From NCBI GenBank assembly GCA_038206725.1, contig JBBRAO010000003.1:75041-139040 (forward strand): DNA of 64,000 bases, in the 5' to 3' direction. Position 1 is the first letter of the stretch, and every line of letters starts with the position of its first letter. Shown here piece after piece: positions 1 through 7,354 of the stretch. Both the position numbers and the translations under genes were made by a program. Origin of the DNA: JBAXXL01 sp038206725. Lineage in GTDB: Bacteria; Bacteroidota; Ignavibacteria; Kapaibacteriales; UBA2268. The notes below the pieces were generated by a model that saw nothing but the letters and a program-made list of their open reading frames with translations, had not been told where the DNA came from and made no database searches.

Positions 1-1
1 A

Positions 2-487
2 ACCACAATTACTGAGCATATCCTAAATATATTCAAAGAAAGGGAGTTGGATGAAAGTCTGGTAAGTCGGAAATTCCGACATACCACCCGTCACGGAGCC
101 ATACCCGATAAAACTCAAGATAGCGCTACCAACTATTACAATCTTGATGTAATCATTTCGGTTGGCTACCGAGTTAAATCAAATCAGGGGACTCAATTTC
201 GCATCTGGGCGACTCAACGACTTAAAGAAGATATAATTAAAGGCTTTTCGCTAAACGACGATCGTTTTAAAACCGGTAATTCGATGAACTATTTTGACGA
301 ATTACAAGATCGTATCCGTGAGATTAGGCTTTCGGAACGCTTTTTCTATCAAAAGATCAAAGATATATACAAAACCAGCATAGATTATAATCCTAAAGAC
401 GAAAAAACGATAGAATTTTTTAAAATTGTTCAGAACAAATTATTATGGGCAATAAGCCAACAAACCGCCGCGGAACCGACTGTGTAA
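2..487 (+). CDS. RhuM family protein, C-terminal part (cut by window edge)
   Basis: The reading frame is open to the left edge, so the true start lies outside the window; a TTG at 47 is not a convincing start. The visible 161 residues contain the RhuM core, including YYNLDVIISVGYRVKS and TQFRIWATQRLKEDIIKGF, followed by a charged helical tail. RhuM proteins were named from a Salmonella pathogenicity island and usually sit in mobile, restriction or defence islands; their biochemical role is not settled. Family membership rests on these conserved stretches. The next gene (STAS-like) starts about 80 bases downstream on the same strand. Together with the decayed PIN-like gene after it, this looks like the end of an accessory island. 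Confidence 0.8.
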   Translation, partial: TTITEHILNIFKERELDESLVSRKFRHTTRHGAIPDKTQDSATNYYNLDVIISVGYRVKSNQGTQFRIWATQRLKEDIIKGFSLNDDRFKTGNSMNYFDELQDRIREIRLSERFFYQKIKDIYKTSIDYNPKDEKTIEFFKIVQNKLLWAISQQTAAEPTV

Positions 488-565
488 AAACAATGATTCC
501 TTTGAACAGACAAGAATGTTAGTTCTACTAAGTAACATAATGCCATTTATAAAAGTGAAATTATT

Positions 566-913
566 ATGAAAGAAATTACCATTAATGTATTTAACACCGT
601 AGGCAATTCATTTTGTATTGATGCTGATGATGGAAACAAAGTTTACAATCTAATAAAAACTGCTCTTCTCAATGAAAAACAAGTGGTTATTGATTTTCAA
701 AACGTCGAGATAGTTACTTCAGCATTCTTAAATACTGCAACTGGGCAAGTATATCGTGATTTTGATGAGACAAAAATCAAAGCTCTGCTATCAGTTCAAA
801 ACTTGTCTCCGGAAGACACAGCCTTATTAAAACGTGTAAATGATACTGCGAAATTATATCATAAAGATCCCGAGCGTTTAGAAAAATCAATTAAAGAAAT
901 TCTCGGAGAATGA
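566..913 (+). CDS. STAS-like domain protein (DUF4325 family)
   Basis: This 115-residue protein has an N-terminal beta strand, then VVIDFQNVEIVTSAFLNTA, the typical STAS-like DUF4325 pattern of a hydrophobic strand, acidic/Asn residue and a Thr/Ser-containing loop. DUF4325 proteins are often found beside ATP-binding or DNA-binding partners and are thought to act as small regulators or antagonists; the function here is inferred only. The stop codon overlaps the ATG of the next frame (ATGA at 910-913), which suggests translational coupling with the PIN-like gene. That partner is broken by frameshifts, so the pair probably no longer works as a unit. Confidence 0.75.
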   Translation: MKEITINVFNTVGNSFCIDADDGNKVYNLIKTALLNEKQVVIDFQNVEIVTSAFLNTATGQVYRDFDETKIKALLSVQNLSPEDTALLKRVNDTAKLYHKDPERLEKSIKEILGE

Positions 914-1348
914 AGATGGCAAAAAGATATAGTGAATCCGACCTCCAAAGTTTAACTGATAGACCAATATTCTTCTTTATCTCTTTTTGCCCACCGGTAC
1001 AATGGAGTGGTTAAATGTATACTCCAAAATTTGTCAGATCACTTATTTCGAGTGCCAACAAACTGTTTGTCAATTTTACCGTTATTTCGGAAGTTGTCAA
1101 CAAAGCGATTAAAACAGAATACGACAAGCATTGTCAGATTAATAATATTCCAAAAGAGAATTTAAAATATAAGGATTTTCGAAATAGGATATTGAAAACT
1201 TTTTAACGATAGACGGTTTATATTTTAATGATAAAGCAATTTATCTATTTACAAGGAAAACAATTTCATACTTCAGACCAATGACAGCGATTTTGTTTCT
1301 GCGGATGTAGATATACTGACAAACAATAGAAAATTATTAAAAAGTTGA
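910..1348 (+). pseudogene. decayed PIN-like (putative nuclease) gene, several frameshifts
   Basis: Starting at the ATG that overlaps the STAS-like stop, the frame encodes RYSESDLQSLTDRPIFF and then loses register. A second frame gives LFLPTGTMEWLNVYSK around 984-1031. The first frame returns with KLFVNFTVISEVVNKAIKTE and NIPKENLKYKDFRN (about 1057-1185). A third frame carries KENNFILQTNDSDF and ADVDILTNNRKLLKS, ending at TGA 1346-1348. Read across the shifts, these pieces form one protein of about 145 residues. Its C-terminal TNDSDF resembles the acidic motif of PIN-domain nucleases (usually LLTNDxDF). There is also an in-frame stop at 1012-1014. I judge this a pseudogene; PIN assignment is by motif only. 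Confidence 0.65.
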
Positions 1349-1421
1349 TTTGAAAATGAAAAGAACATAAAATTGTAATGTAAATATGTTTAGAATTGTA
1401 TTGATTCTGGTACTCTGCCGC

Positions 1422-1490
1422 GCAAAATGACATCTCACTTTCTATAAACATCTTATCCATAAATGGATTGAAGAAGCTTTCTTCTCATTC
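1422..1490 (-). repeat. dispersed intergenic repeat, copy 1
   Basis: The minus strand reads TTCAATCCATTTATGGATAA followed by a variant of ATGTTTATAGAA and ATGACATTTTGC. The same block occurs on the plus strand at 42954-43003 and 63615-63681. The core ATCCAT-TT-ATGGAT is an inverted repeat with 6-base arms. It has no coding potential I can defend. Confidence 0.7.
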
Positions 1491-1495
1491 AAAAT

Positions 1496-2197
1496 TCAAA
1501 ATTGTTTTCTGGATCCTTCACTTTGCTGCGGTTCAACTTCTTTCCAATAACCATTGACAATTGTTCTGTATTCTTTCAGTATATCAATCAGTTCCATAAG
1601 AATCATAGCTGTAGCACCCCACAATTGATATCCCTTGCCGCCTTCCCAATATGGGAAAATGATTTCTTTTTCAAAGAAGGTTTTGGTCATCGATTTGAGT
1701 TCCATATTATAAGCTAAATCATAAAGGTTCACAAAAAATATATCTTCCGCTTCGTGCTTGTCGGGTGCAAGTCCTCTGAATTGGTCAACAAATACAATTT
1801 CCGGGCTGACAATGAATTTTGTTGGTTCTATGTATAAATCGCTAAGTTTACCAGCGTATTTAAAATCGTCAGAAACGAAATTTATCTCTTCAAAAGACTC
1901 ACGCAATGCTGTTTCGATTGAGCTTTCGGTATTTTCCGATTTTCCACCCGGCAAACTAATTTGGTTAGTGTGATGATTGCCTTCGCCGGAGCGGACTACT
2001 AATGGGAAATTTAATTTTTTATCGAGGGCTATTAAAACGGAAGCTTTTATGGGCGAAGCTGTCGGAAAAAGTGTCCGGTAATCCACATCATTCAGCTTGG
2101 GCATTAACTTTCGATGCGATAGAGCACCCGGAAGTTCACCGAGCAGTCTATCGCATAAAAAGTTGTAAAATTTGTTTGAATCTATAAGTTTGTTCAT
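1496..2197 (-). CDS. Nudix hydrolase, CoA pyrophosphatase-like
   Basis: This is a 233-residue cytoplasmic Nudix enzyme. The Nudix box is visible as GGKSENTESSIETALRESFE followed by EINF, matching GX5EX7REUXEEXGU except at the last glycine. The upstream LVVRSGEGNHHTNQISLPGG fits the CoA-pyrophosphatase subgroup (NudL/YeaB-like), which splits CoA into phosphopantetheine and 3',5'-ADP; substrate is inferred from this similarity. It begins 16 bases after the stop of the ABC permease gene and is probably co-transcribed with it. Start at the ATG at 2197 gives a normal family length. Confidence 0.85.
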   Translation of the reverse strand: MNKLIDSNKFYNFLCDRLLGELPGALSHRKLMPKLNDVDYRTLFPTASPIKASVLIALDKKLNFPLVVRSGEGNHHTNQISLPGGKSENTESSIETALRESFEEINFVSDDFKYAGKLSDLYIEPTKFIVSPEIVFVDQFRGLAPDKHEAEDIFFVNLYDLAYNMELKSMTKTFFEKEIIFPYWEGGKGYQLWGATAMILMELIDILKEYRTIVNGYWKEVEPQQSEGSRKQF

Positions 2198-2213
2198 AGT
2201 CGAATATCTATAA

Positions 2214-3497
2214 TTAAGCGGCTTTGAACCAGCGAACTAAATCTTTCCAGTTTGGTTTAGTGCCATATTTCAAGATACCTACCTTGAAAATTTTACCTGC
2301 AAACCAAGTGCAAACAATAAAGGTACCTATTGAAAGTAAGATAGTTCCGGACATTTGCCAAAATGGAACCGATGTAACAATCATTCTCACAGGCATCAGC
2401 ACCGGTGAGAAGAACGGTATCATAGAAAGAACAACCGAAATCATACTGTCCGGGTCAGCGATGATTGTTCCGATTGTAAGAATCGGAATCACCAGCGGAA
2501 TAGTTACCACAAGCGAAAATTGTTGAGCGTCCTGTTCTTGATCCACCATCGAGCCCACAGCGGCATAAATCGTAGAATAAATGAAATACCCTGCTAAGAA
2601 GAAAAAGATGAAGCCAACGCAATCTAAAAACGTGATTGATGTCAACTGCAAAATCCCCATTTGAGGCGAAACCCCGGGGTTCATTGGAATATTGCCACCC
2701 ATTTGGGTCATCAGCATTGGACCGACAGCTATCAATATAACAATGCCCAAGACACCCCAAATCATCATTTGAGTAAGTCCTACCGCGCCAATTCCAATAA
2801 CTTTTCCCATCATTATTTGGAATGGTTTTGCGGATGAGGCGATAATCTCGACGATACGATTTGCTTTTTCTTCAATACAGCCCCTCATAACCATACCACC
2901 GTAAATTGCCATCATAAAATAAATGATAAAACCGATTGCATAACCGATACCAACATTAATCATAGCAAAATCATTTTGAGTGCCTTTGCCGGTGTCGGTG
3001 GTTTTTTTGGTGCTGAGATTTACACCACTCCCCATAATTTTCGCGAGTTCAGGGTCGGATACGAATTTTTTTATACGTTCTTCTTTGAGCGAATTATTCA
3101 AACGGTTTTCGATATCCGCAACATAACCTATGCCGCCGCCGCCGGATGTAACTATCTCCGCTTTGCCGTCCATAAGGAAGTTTTTGCTGATAAAAATATA
3201 CCCGTCAATGGATTCTGTTTTAATATCTTTGTTCAACTGGGCTAATGTATTATTAGTCGAATAATAGCGCGATGTATCGGATTGAACAAGGATTTTGCCA
3301 AAATATGCGGATTCGTCGAGAACCGCTAATTTTTTCGATGAACTTTCCATAGAAAGCATTGTGATAACAGCGGGTAAAACAGACACCATTAATATGGCTA
3401 AAGGAGCCAATATAGTGGCTATTAAAAAGCTTTTCGAACGAACTTTTATTAAATATTCGTGTTTTATAATTGTTAAAATTTTCGAACTATTTTTCAT
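2214..3497 (-). CDS. ABC-2 type transporter permease (NatB-like)
   Basis: The 427-residue protein has an N-terminal membrane segment after a cytoplasmic helix (TIIKHEYLIKVRSKSF, then LAPLAILMVSVLPAVI). A large extracytoplasmic domain of about 130 residues follows, then five or six membrane segments from about residue 180. This is the ABC2_membrane_3 / NatB layout. Such permeases form exporters with a separate ATPase. The ATPase gene is normally directly upstream, but here the upstream 84 bases are non-coding and the next gene is an unrelated nucleotidyltransferase pair. The ATPase must be encoded elsewhere, or the permease is orphaned. Substrate unknown. Confidence 0.85.
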   Translation of the reverse strand: MKNSSKILTIIKHEYLIKVRSKSFLIATILAPLAILMVSVLPAVITMLSMESSSKKLAVLDESAYFGKILVQSDTSRYYSTNNTLAQLNKDIKTESIDGYIFISKNFLMDGKAEIVTSGGGGIGYVADIENRLNNSLKEERIKKFVSDPELAKIMGSGVNLSTKKTTDTGKGTQNDFAMINVGIGYAIGFIIYFMMAIYGGMVMRGCIEEKANRIVEIIASSAKPFQIMMGKVIGIGAVGLTQMMIWGVLGIVILIAVGPMLMTQMGGNIPMNPGVSPQMGILQLTSITFLDCVGFIFFFLAGYFIYSTIYAAVGSMVDQEQDAQQFSLVVTIPLVIPILTIGTIIADPDSMISVVLSMIPFFSPVLMPVRMIVTSVPFWQMSGTILLSIGTFIVCTWFAGKIFKVGILKYGTKPNWKDLVRWFKAA

Positions 3498-3583
3498 ATT
3501 ATTCCTAATTTATAGATAACTAATATCAATTTTACGGATAAAACGTCGGAGTGTTGCAAATTGAGAATCAAGATTTACTTCAA

Positions 3584-3751
3584 TCAGATTTTCTTAGAAA
3601 AATCTGAAACAATGCTTCTGCTGTTCAAATAATCTGATAACTGTATTTCAGGTTCCTTTTTTGCCTTATTAATAAGTCGTGAATCTTTTAAATCTTCAAG
3701 ATGTTCAAGGAATTTACGATAAATCTGACTAAATGGTAAAAGCAATTTCAT
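3584..3751 (-). CDS. small protein resembling the C-terminal half of a Phd/YefM-type antitoxin
   Basis: This 55-residue frame begins at an ATG that overlaps the TGA of the upstream nucleotidyltransferase gene (ATGA at 3751-3748), so translation is probably coupled. The segment FLEHLEDLKDSRLINKAKKE followed by PEIQLSDYL resembles the linker and toxin-binding tail of Phd/YefM antitoxins (pattern LE-x-LED-x-x-D-x-RL ... I-x-L-x-x-x). The N-terminal DNA-binding part of such antitoxins is missing. It could be a truncated antitoxin, or a small partner specific to this nucleotidyltransferase. It is not a HEPN protein, the usual MNT partner. Similarity is by eye and moderate. Confidence 0.5.
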   Translation of the reverse strand: MKLLLPFSQIYRKFLEHLEDLKDSRLINKAKKEPEIQLSDYLNSRSIVSDFSKKI

Positions 3752-4077
3752 AATTCTATACCTTCTTTTAGGACGTTGTAGGATAGACAGCCCGGTTCTT
3801 TAGATTCGGAAGAAAATATATTTTTAGTCTTGATAACCAAATCCATAACTAACAATCCGTTTTTACTCATCAAGAACCTATACAAATCATCTACTATAGC
3901 TCTTTTTTCGGAACTTTTCAAATAATCACTTACAACAATCATAAAATCATAATCGCTATCGACGGTAAAATCTTTACGCGCTCTAGAACCAAATAAATAG
4001 AACCTATCTATAACTATGTTAGGACCTTCAAGATATTCTTTTATCAAATTCACAGTTCTATTAAAATCGTTGTTCAA
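3748..4077 (-). CDS. MNT-type nucleotidyltransferase domain protein
   Basis: This 109-residue protein is a minimal nucleotidyltransferase of the Pol-beta superfamily. It shows YLFGSRARKDF followed by DSDYDFMIVV, which supplies the GS motif and two catalytic acidic residues (D-x-D); the later VMDLVIK offers the third. Proteins of this size (MntA-like) often pair with HEPN toxins and neutralise them by adding AMP to the toxin. Here the overlapping downstream gene is instead a 55-residue antitoxin-like ORF. The gene therefore looks like part of a rearranged or unusual toxin-antitoxin locus. The catalytic residues appear intact. Confidence 0.8.
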   Translation of the reverse strand: MNNDFNRTVNLIKEYLEGPNIVIDRFYLFGSRARKDFTVDSDYDFMIVVSDYLKSSEKRAIVDDLYRFLMSKNGLLVMDLVIKTKNIFSSESKEPGCLSYNVLKEGIEL

Positions 4078-4206
4078 AAAGTTAATCCCAACAATTTTAT
4101 ATTTTTAAATCAATTGCATTACAAATATAATCAAAATTCTTGTAACACAATTCCTCTCAACAAATATGGTAATAAGTTTCCCTACTCTGTTTCAATTATT
4201 GTTAGT

Positions 4207-4236
4207 AAAAAAAAGCCCTTCTCGAAAAAAAGGGCC
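4207..4236 (-). terminator. Rho-independent terminator of the DksA/TraR gene
   Basis: On the minus strand a GCCCTT/AAGGGC stem with a short loop is followed by eight T residues. It lies 12 bases after the stop of the zinc-finger gene. Confidence 0.8.
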
Positions 4237-4247
4237 AAATAATAAAA

Positions 4248-4790
4248 TTATCTTCTTACCGGTTCAATTTTATCAATGCCGTCATCGGGGCATTTTTGGT
4301 GAATTTTATATGATGCAGAAAGAGTGGTTATAGGAACTGCCAATAAACGTTGTTTTGCGATTAAGCAACCGCATACGCGGCAAATACCGTAATTTTTCTC
4401 TTTAATGCGTATTAAAGCATCGTCCAATTTTTTTATATATTCGTTTAGGCGTTGGACCTGAGCATAAGTTTTTTCTTTTTCCTGTGCTTCGGAACCCTGC
4501 TCTGCCATATGCATAGAGAACATCATTGTTTCTTCGACGAAATCAATATTTTGAATGTCGTCTAAACGTTCTTTAAGCATACGAAGCTCTTCGTGAGTTT
4601 CGGCTTTTGCTTTAACGATAACGTCATAAAACATCTTCAATTCCTCATCCGAGTAACGTACGTTAGGATTTGGTGCTTGAATAATTTCTTCAACTTGCAT
4701 TTCTTCGGCTAACTTTTTTGGTCTGCCGCGTTTTTTTGCCTGCGTATCTTCTGCAGTTTCAATTTCAATTATATCATTAGTAAGTGGCAT
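4248..4790 (-). CDS. TraR/DksA family zinc-finger protein with AT-hook-like N-terminus
   Basis: The 180-residue protein ends in a four-cysteine zinc finger (CRVCG ... KC, where the last pair is reduced to a single visible cysteine plus His in HQKC) preceded by a coiled coil of about 80 residues. This is the DksA/TraR fold that inserts into the RNA polymerase secondary channel. The N-terminus adds KKRGRPKKLAEE, a GRP core typical of AT-hooks, which is not part of E. coli DksA. The coiled-coil tip lacks an obvious DxxDxA motif, so ppGpp-type DksA activity is uncertain. A GGGAGG sequence precedes the ATG. It has its own promoter (4840-4871) and terminator. Confidence 0.8.
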   Translation of the reverse strand: MPLTNDIIEIETAEDTQAKKRGRPKKLAEEMQVEEIIQAPNPNVRYSDEELKMFYDVIVKAKAETHEELRMLKERLDDIQNIDFVEETMMFSMHMAEQGSEAQEKEKTYAQVQRLNEYIKKLDDALIRIKEKNYGICRVCGCLIAKQRLLAVPITTLSASYKIHQKCPDDGIDKIEPVRR

Positions 4791-4839
4791 AATGCCTCCC
4801 GAATTTATATTTATTTCATAATCTTCAAAATCAAGTTTG

Positions 4840-4871
4840 CAAATATATGAACATTACTCTGTTCGTGCAAA
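4840..4871 (-). promoter_or_regulatory. Bacteroidota-type promoter for the DksA/TraR gene
   Basis: The minus strand has TTTG (4871-4868), 20 bases, then TATATTTG (4847-4840), matching TTTG-N19-20-TAnnTTTG. The 5' leader would be about 45 bases. Confidence 0.6.
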
Positions 4872-4898
4872 TAATAAAAAACTAATTTACTAAAAATT

Positions 4899-4928
4899 AT
4901 TGGAAAAACAACAAATTTCTTATTTTTG
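4899..4928 (+). promoter_or_regulatory. probable promoter of the EamA transporter gene
   Basis: ATTG (4899-4902), 18 bases, then TATTTTTG (4921-4928) fits the Bacteroidota consensus. It lies inside the N-terminal extension implied by an upstream TTG and so supports the ATG at 4942 as start. Confidence 0.5.
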
Positions 4929-4941
4929 TATAATTTTTACA

Positions 4942-5805
4942 ATGCTAGTTTATTTTCTTATATTAATTCAACAAATGATCGCAGGCGGTACTCATATAGT
5001 CGCTAAAGAACTTACTGCGTCTTATCCGCCGGGATTGATTTTATTACTCCGCTCATTTATTGCGGCATTTATATTTGGAGTGTGGCTTTTATTTCAAATA
5101 AAACACATACGAAAAATTCGATTAAAAGACATTTTTTATCTTTTATTGCTCGGCGCTCTGAATATTCCCGCAAATCAGTTTCTCTTTTTGCAAAGTATAA
5201 AATTAACCTCTCCGTCGAATGTGGCATTAGCTTATTCACTTTCTCCGGTTTTTGTGATGATAATCGCTAATCTTTTCCTTAAAGAACGAATTACGCGAAT
5301 GAAAATCTTTGGAATAGTAATAGCTTTTATTGGCGTTGTTGTTATAATGCTTAATACCGGTTTGGGTATGACCGCGGGTTCATTATTGGGTGATTTTCTG
5401 GCACTTGTAGCAAGCATCTCTTGGGCGATTTATACGGTGGTAGGGAAAAAATATTCCGGCAAATACGGACCAATAATAACAACCGCATTTTCAATGATAT
5501 TTGGATTTATCTTATATCTTCCGATTTTTTTCTCACTCAATATACCCATCGATCTTTCAACAATTGATACCGTGAGCTGGGTCAGAATTTTTTACTTAAG
5601 TGTTTTTGCTTCTGTTGTAGCTTATGCTATATGGTACTACGCACTTTCAAAAAAGGATGCGTCTAAAGTATCTATTTTCAATAATATTCAACCGATTATT
5701 ACAGCTGTTTTAGCTTCGATATTTTTGGATATAGCGATTACCCCGCTGTATGTTTTGGGTGGTATTTTGATTATCGGCGGTGTTATAACAACACAGAAAG
5801 CGTAA
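4942..5805 (+). CDS. EamA/DMT family transporter
   Basis: A membrane protein of 287 residues with ten predicted hydrophobic segments arranged as two repeated EamA halves. The signature region YSLSPVFVMIIANLFLKERI closes the first half and NIQPIITAVLASIFL the second. Drug/metabolite transporters of this family export or import small metabolites; the substrate cannot be told. The frame is open from a TTG at 4900, but I prefer the ATG at 4942 because it gives the usual family N-terminus and because a good promoter element lies between the two. Confidence 0.88.
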   Translation: MLVYFLILIQQMIAGGTHIVAKELTASYPPGLILLLRSFIAAFIFGVWLLFQIKHIRKIRLKDIFYLLLLGALNIPANQFLFLQSIKLTSPSNVALAYSLSPVFVMIIANLFLKERITRMKIFGIVIAFIGVVVIMLNTGLGMTAGSLLGDFLALVASISWAIYTVVGKKYSGKYGPIITTAFSMIFGFILYLPIFFSLNIPIDLSTIDTVSWVRIFYLSVFASVVAYAIWYYALSKKDASKVSIFNNIQPIITAVLASIFLDIAITPLYVLGGILIIGGVITTQKA

Positions 5806-5876
5806 AATATTTCAGTCTAAAAATCGTCTTAACACACTTTATTTAACTATTTTTTTACTATTAAGTGTGATTAGCT

Positions 5877-6650
5877 ATGACTTACTCGATGCCTGTAACC
5901 CAAAAACTTAGAAAGCTCATTAAATCGTTGTATTTAAAACAGCATAGGGAACAAAACGGTCTATTTATAGCAGAAGGCGAAAAAGTAGTCGAAGAATTAT
6001 TGAAATCTGATTATGATATTGAACTTGGTGTTTTTAGAGAATCACCATCGAAGTCGGCTATAGTACTAATTGAGCAAATCGCTGAACGCGGTGTTCAAAT
6101 TTTCAGCGCTCCGAAACATATTTTCGATCAAATGTGCGATGCCAAATCACCACAAAGCGTTTTAGCGGTTAGCAACATCAAGCCACAATCAATAATTAAA
6201 GGTGAATCTTTCATAGCTTTGGACGGCGTTTCCGATCCGGGCAATGTTGGTACTATAATCAGAACCGCCGATTGGTTTGGCTTTAAGCAAGTTATTTTAA
6301 ATACGGAATGCGCTGATAAATTGAATCCTAAATGTCTTCGCTCCACGATGGGCTCGATTTTTAAGATTCAAGTCGTTCAAACAAACGATATGTATAGCCT
6401 AATCAAAGATGAATTTAAAGGTTATTCTATCTACGGCGCCGACGGTCACGCAGAAAAATCTATTAAATCATTCCACCCAAAGAAAAATTTCGGGTTGATT
6501 TTTGGAAGCGAATCGCACGGCATAAGCCCAAGTATATTGGAACTTGTTGATAAAACCTTCAGAATAGAAGGTTTGGGGAGTGCAGAATCGTTAAATGTTT
6601 CTATTGCGGCAGGTATATCGCTGTATCATTTTTCTAACGATAAAGTATAA
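5877..6650 (+). CDS. TrmH/SpoU family RNA methyltransferase
   Basis: This 257-residue protein has an N-terminal substrate-binding domain (SLYLKQHREQNGLFIAEGEK) and a C-terminal SPOUT domain. The three SpoU motifs are visible: DPGNVGTIIRTADWFG, GLIFGSESHGIS and ESLNVSIAAGISLY. These enzymes 2'-O-methylate rRNA or tRNA using S-adenosylmethionine bound in a trefoil knot. The target cannot be read from sequence; the N-terminal domain is of the RlmB/TsnR-like L30e type. It starts a long same-strand run: plsY begins 3 bases after its stop. Confidence 0.9.
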   Translation: MTYSMPVTQKLRKLIKSLYLKQHREQNGLFIAEGEKVVEELLKSDYDIELGVFRESPSKSAIVLIEQIAERGVQIFSAPKHIFDQMCDAKSPQSVLAVSNIKPQSIIKGESFIALDGVSDPGNVGTIIRTADWFGFKQVILNTECADKLNPKCLRSTMGSIFKIQVVQTNDMYSLIKDEFKGYSIYGADGHAEKSIKSFHPKKNFGLIFGSESHGISPSILELVDKTFRIEGLGSAESLNVSIAAGISLYHFSNDKV

Positions 6651-6652
6651 AT

Positions 6653-7354
6653 ATGAATATAAATTTGATAGTTCCTCTTATTCTTGCAATTGGGTATTTG
6701 ATTGGTTCTATTCCGACTGGGCTATTAGTAGGGAAATACGTTTTTAAATTTGATATAAGAGAAAAAGGAAGCGGAAGCACCGGAAGTACAAACTCGATGC
6801 GGCTTTTCGGTATGAAGTGGGGTTCATTTGTTCTTGTAATTGACGTTTTAAAAGGATTTATTTCAGCCGCATTAATTGCGCCTGCTTTATCGAATGGTGC
6901 GACAATATTGGGATTGATGCCCGATACAAGCTTAGTTTTATTTAAACTGTTTGCCGGTTTGGCTGCGGTTTCAGGTCATATTTTCCCAGTTTTTGCGAGC
7001 TTTCGCGGTGGTAAAGGTGTAAATACCGCTTTAGGTATGTTTTTAGCGGTCGCAACTTATGATGTTCTGATAGCTTTAGCTCTATTCTTAATAACCCTGG
7101 CTTTTTCGGGTTATGTTTCTTTGGGTTCAATTACCGCAGGTCTTTCGATACCAATAATTCTGTTAATTAGAAAATATCTATTTAATATTGATATTGGCGG
7201 ATTTGAGATACTGATTGTTCTTTCGACTATTGTCGCAATAACTTTGTTATTCACACATAGAAACAACATTAAAAGGTTGATAGCCGGTACTGAACACCAG
7301 TTCGTAAAAGCGATGATTTTCAAGAAAAAAAGTAAAATTGATTCGGAAGTTTAA
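6653..7354 (+). CDS. plsY: glycerol-3-phosphate acyltransferase PlsY
   Basis: An integral membrane protein of 233 residues that transfers an acyl group from acyl-phosphate to glycerol-3-phosphate, the first step of phosphatidic acid synthesis. Conserved loops are visible: YLIGSIPTGLLVGK, GSGSTGSTNSMRLFG (motif 1), HIFPVFASFRGGKGVNTALG (motif 2) and the C-terminal THRNNIKRLIAGTEH (motif 3). The C-terminus is about 15 residues longer than usual and lysine-rich. Its stop overlaps the start of gpsA by one base, and GpsA makes the acceptor glycerol-3-phosphate, so the two act in sequence. Confidence 0.97.
   Translation: MNINLIVPLILAIGYLIGSIPTGLLVGKYVFKFDIREKGSGSTGSTNSMRLFGMKWGSFVLVIDVLKGFISAALIAPALSNGATILGLMPDTSLVLFKLFAGLAAVSGHIFPVFASFRGGKGVNTALGMFLAVATYDVLIALALFLITLAFSGYVSLGSITAGLSIPIILLIRKYLFNIDIGGFEILIVLSTIVAITLLFTHRNNIKRLIAGTEHQFVKAMIFKKKSKIDSEV

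Noticed and set aside
1266..1460. Minus-strand open frame of 64 codons
   Set aside because: It overlaps the decayed PIN-like gene and its first codons are just the dispersed repeat; composition and hydrophobic pattern do not support a gene.
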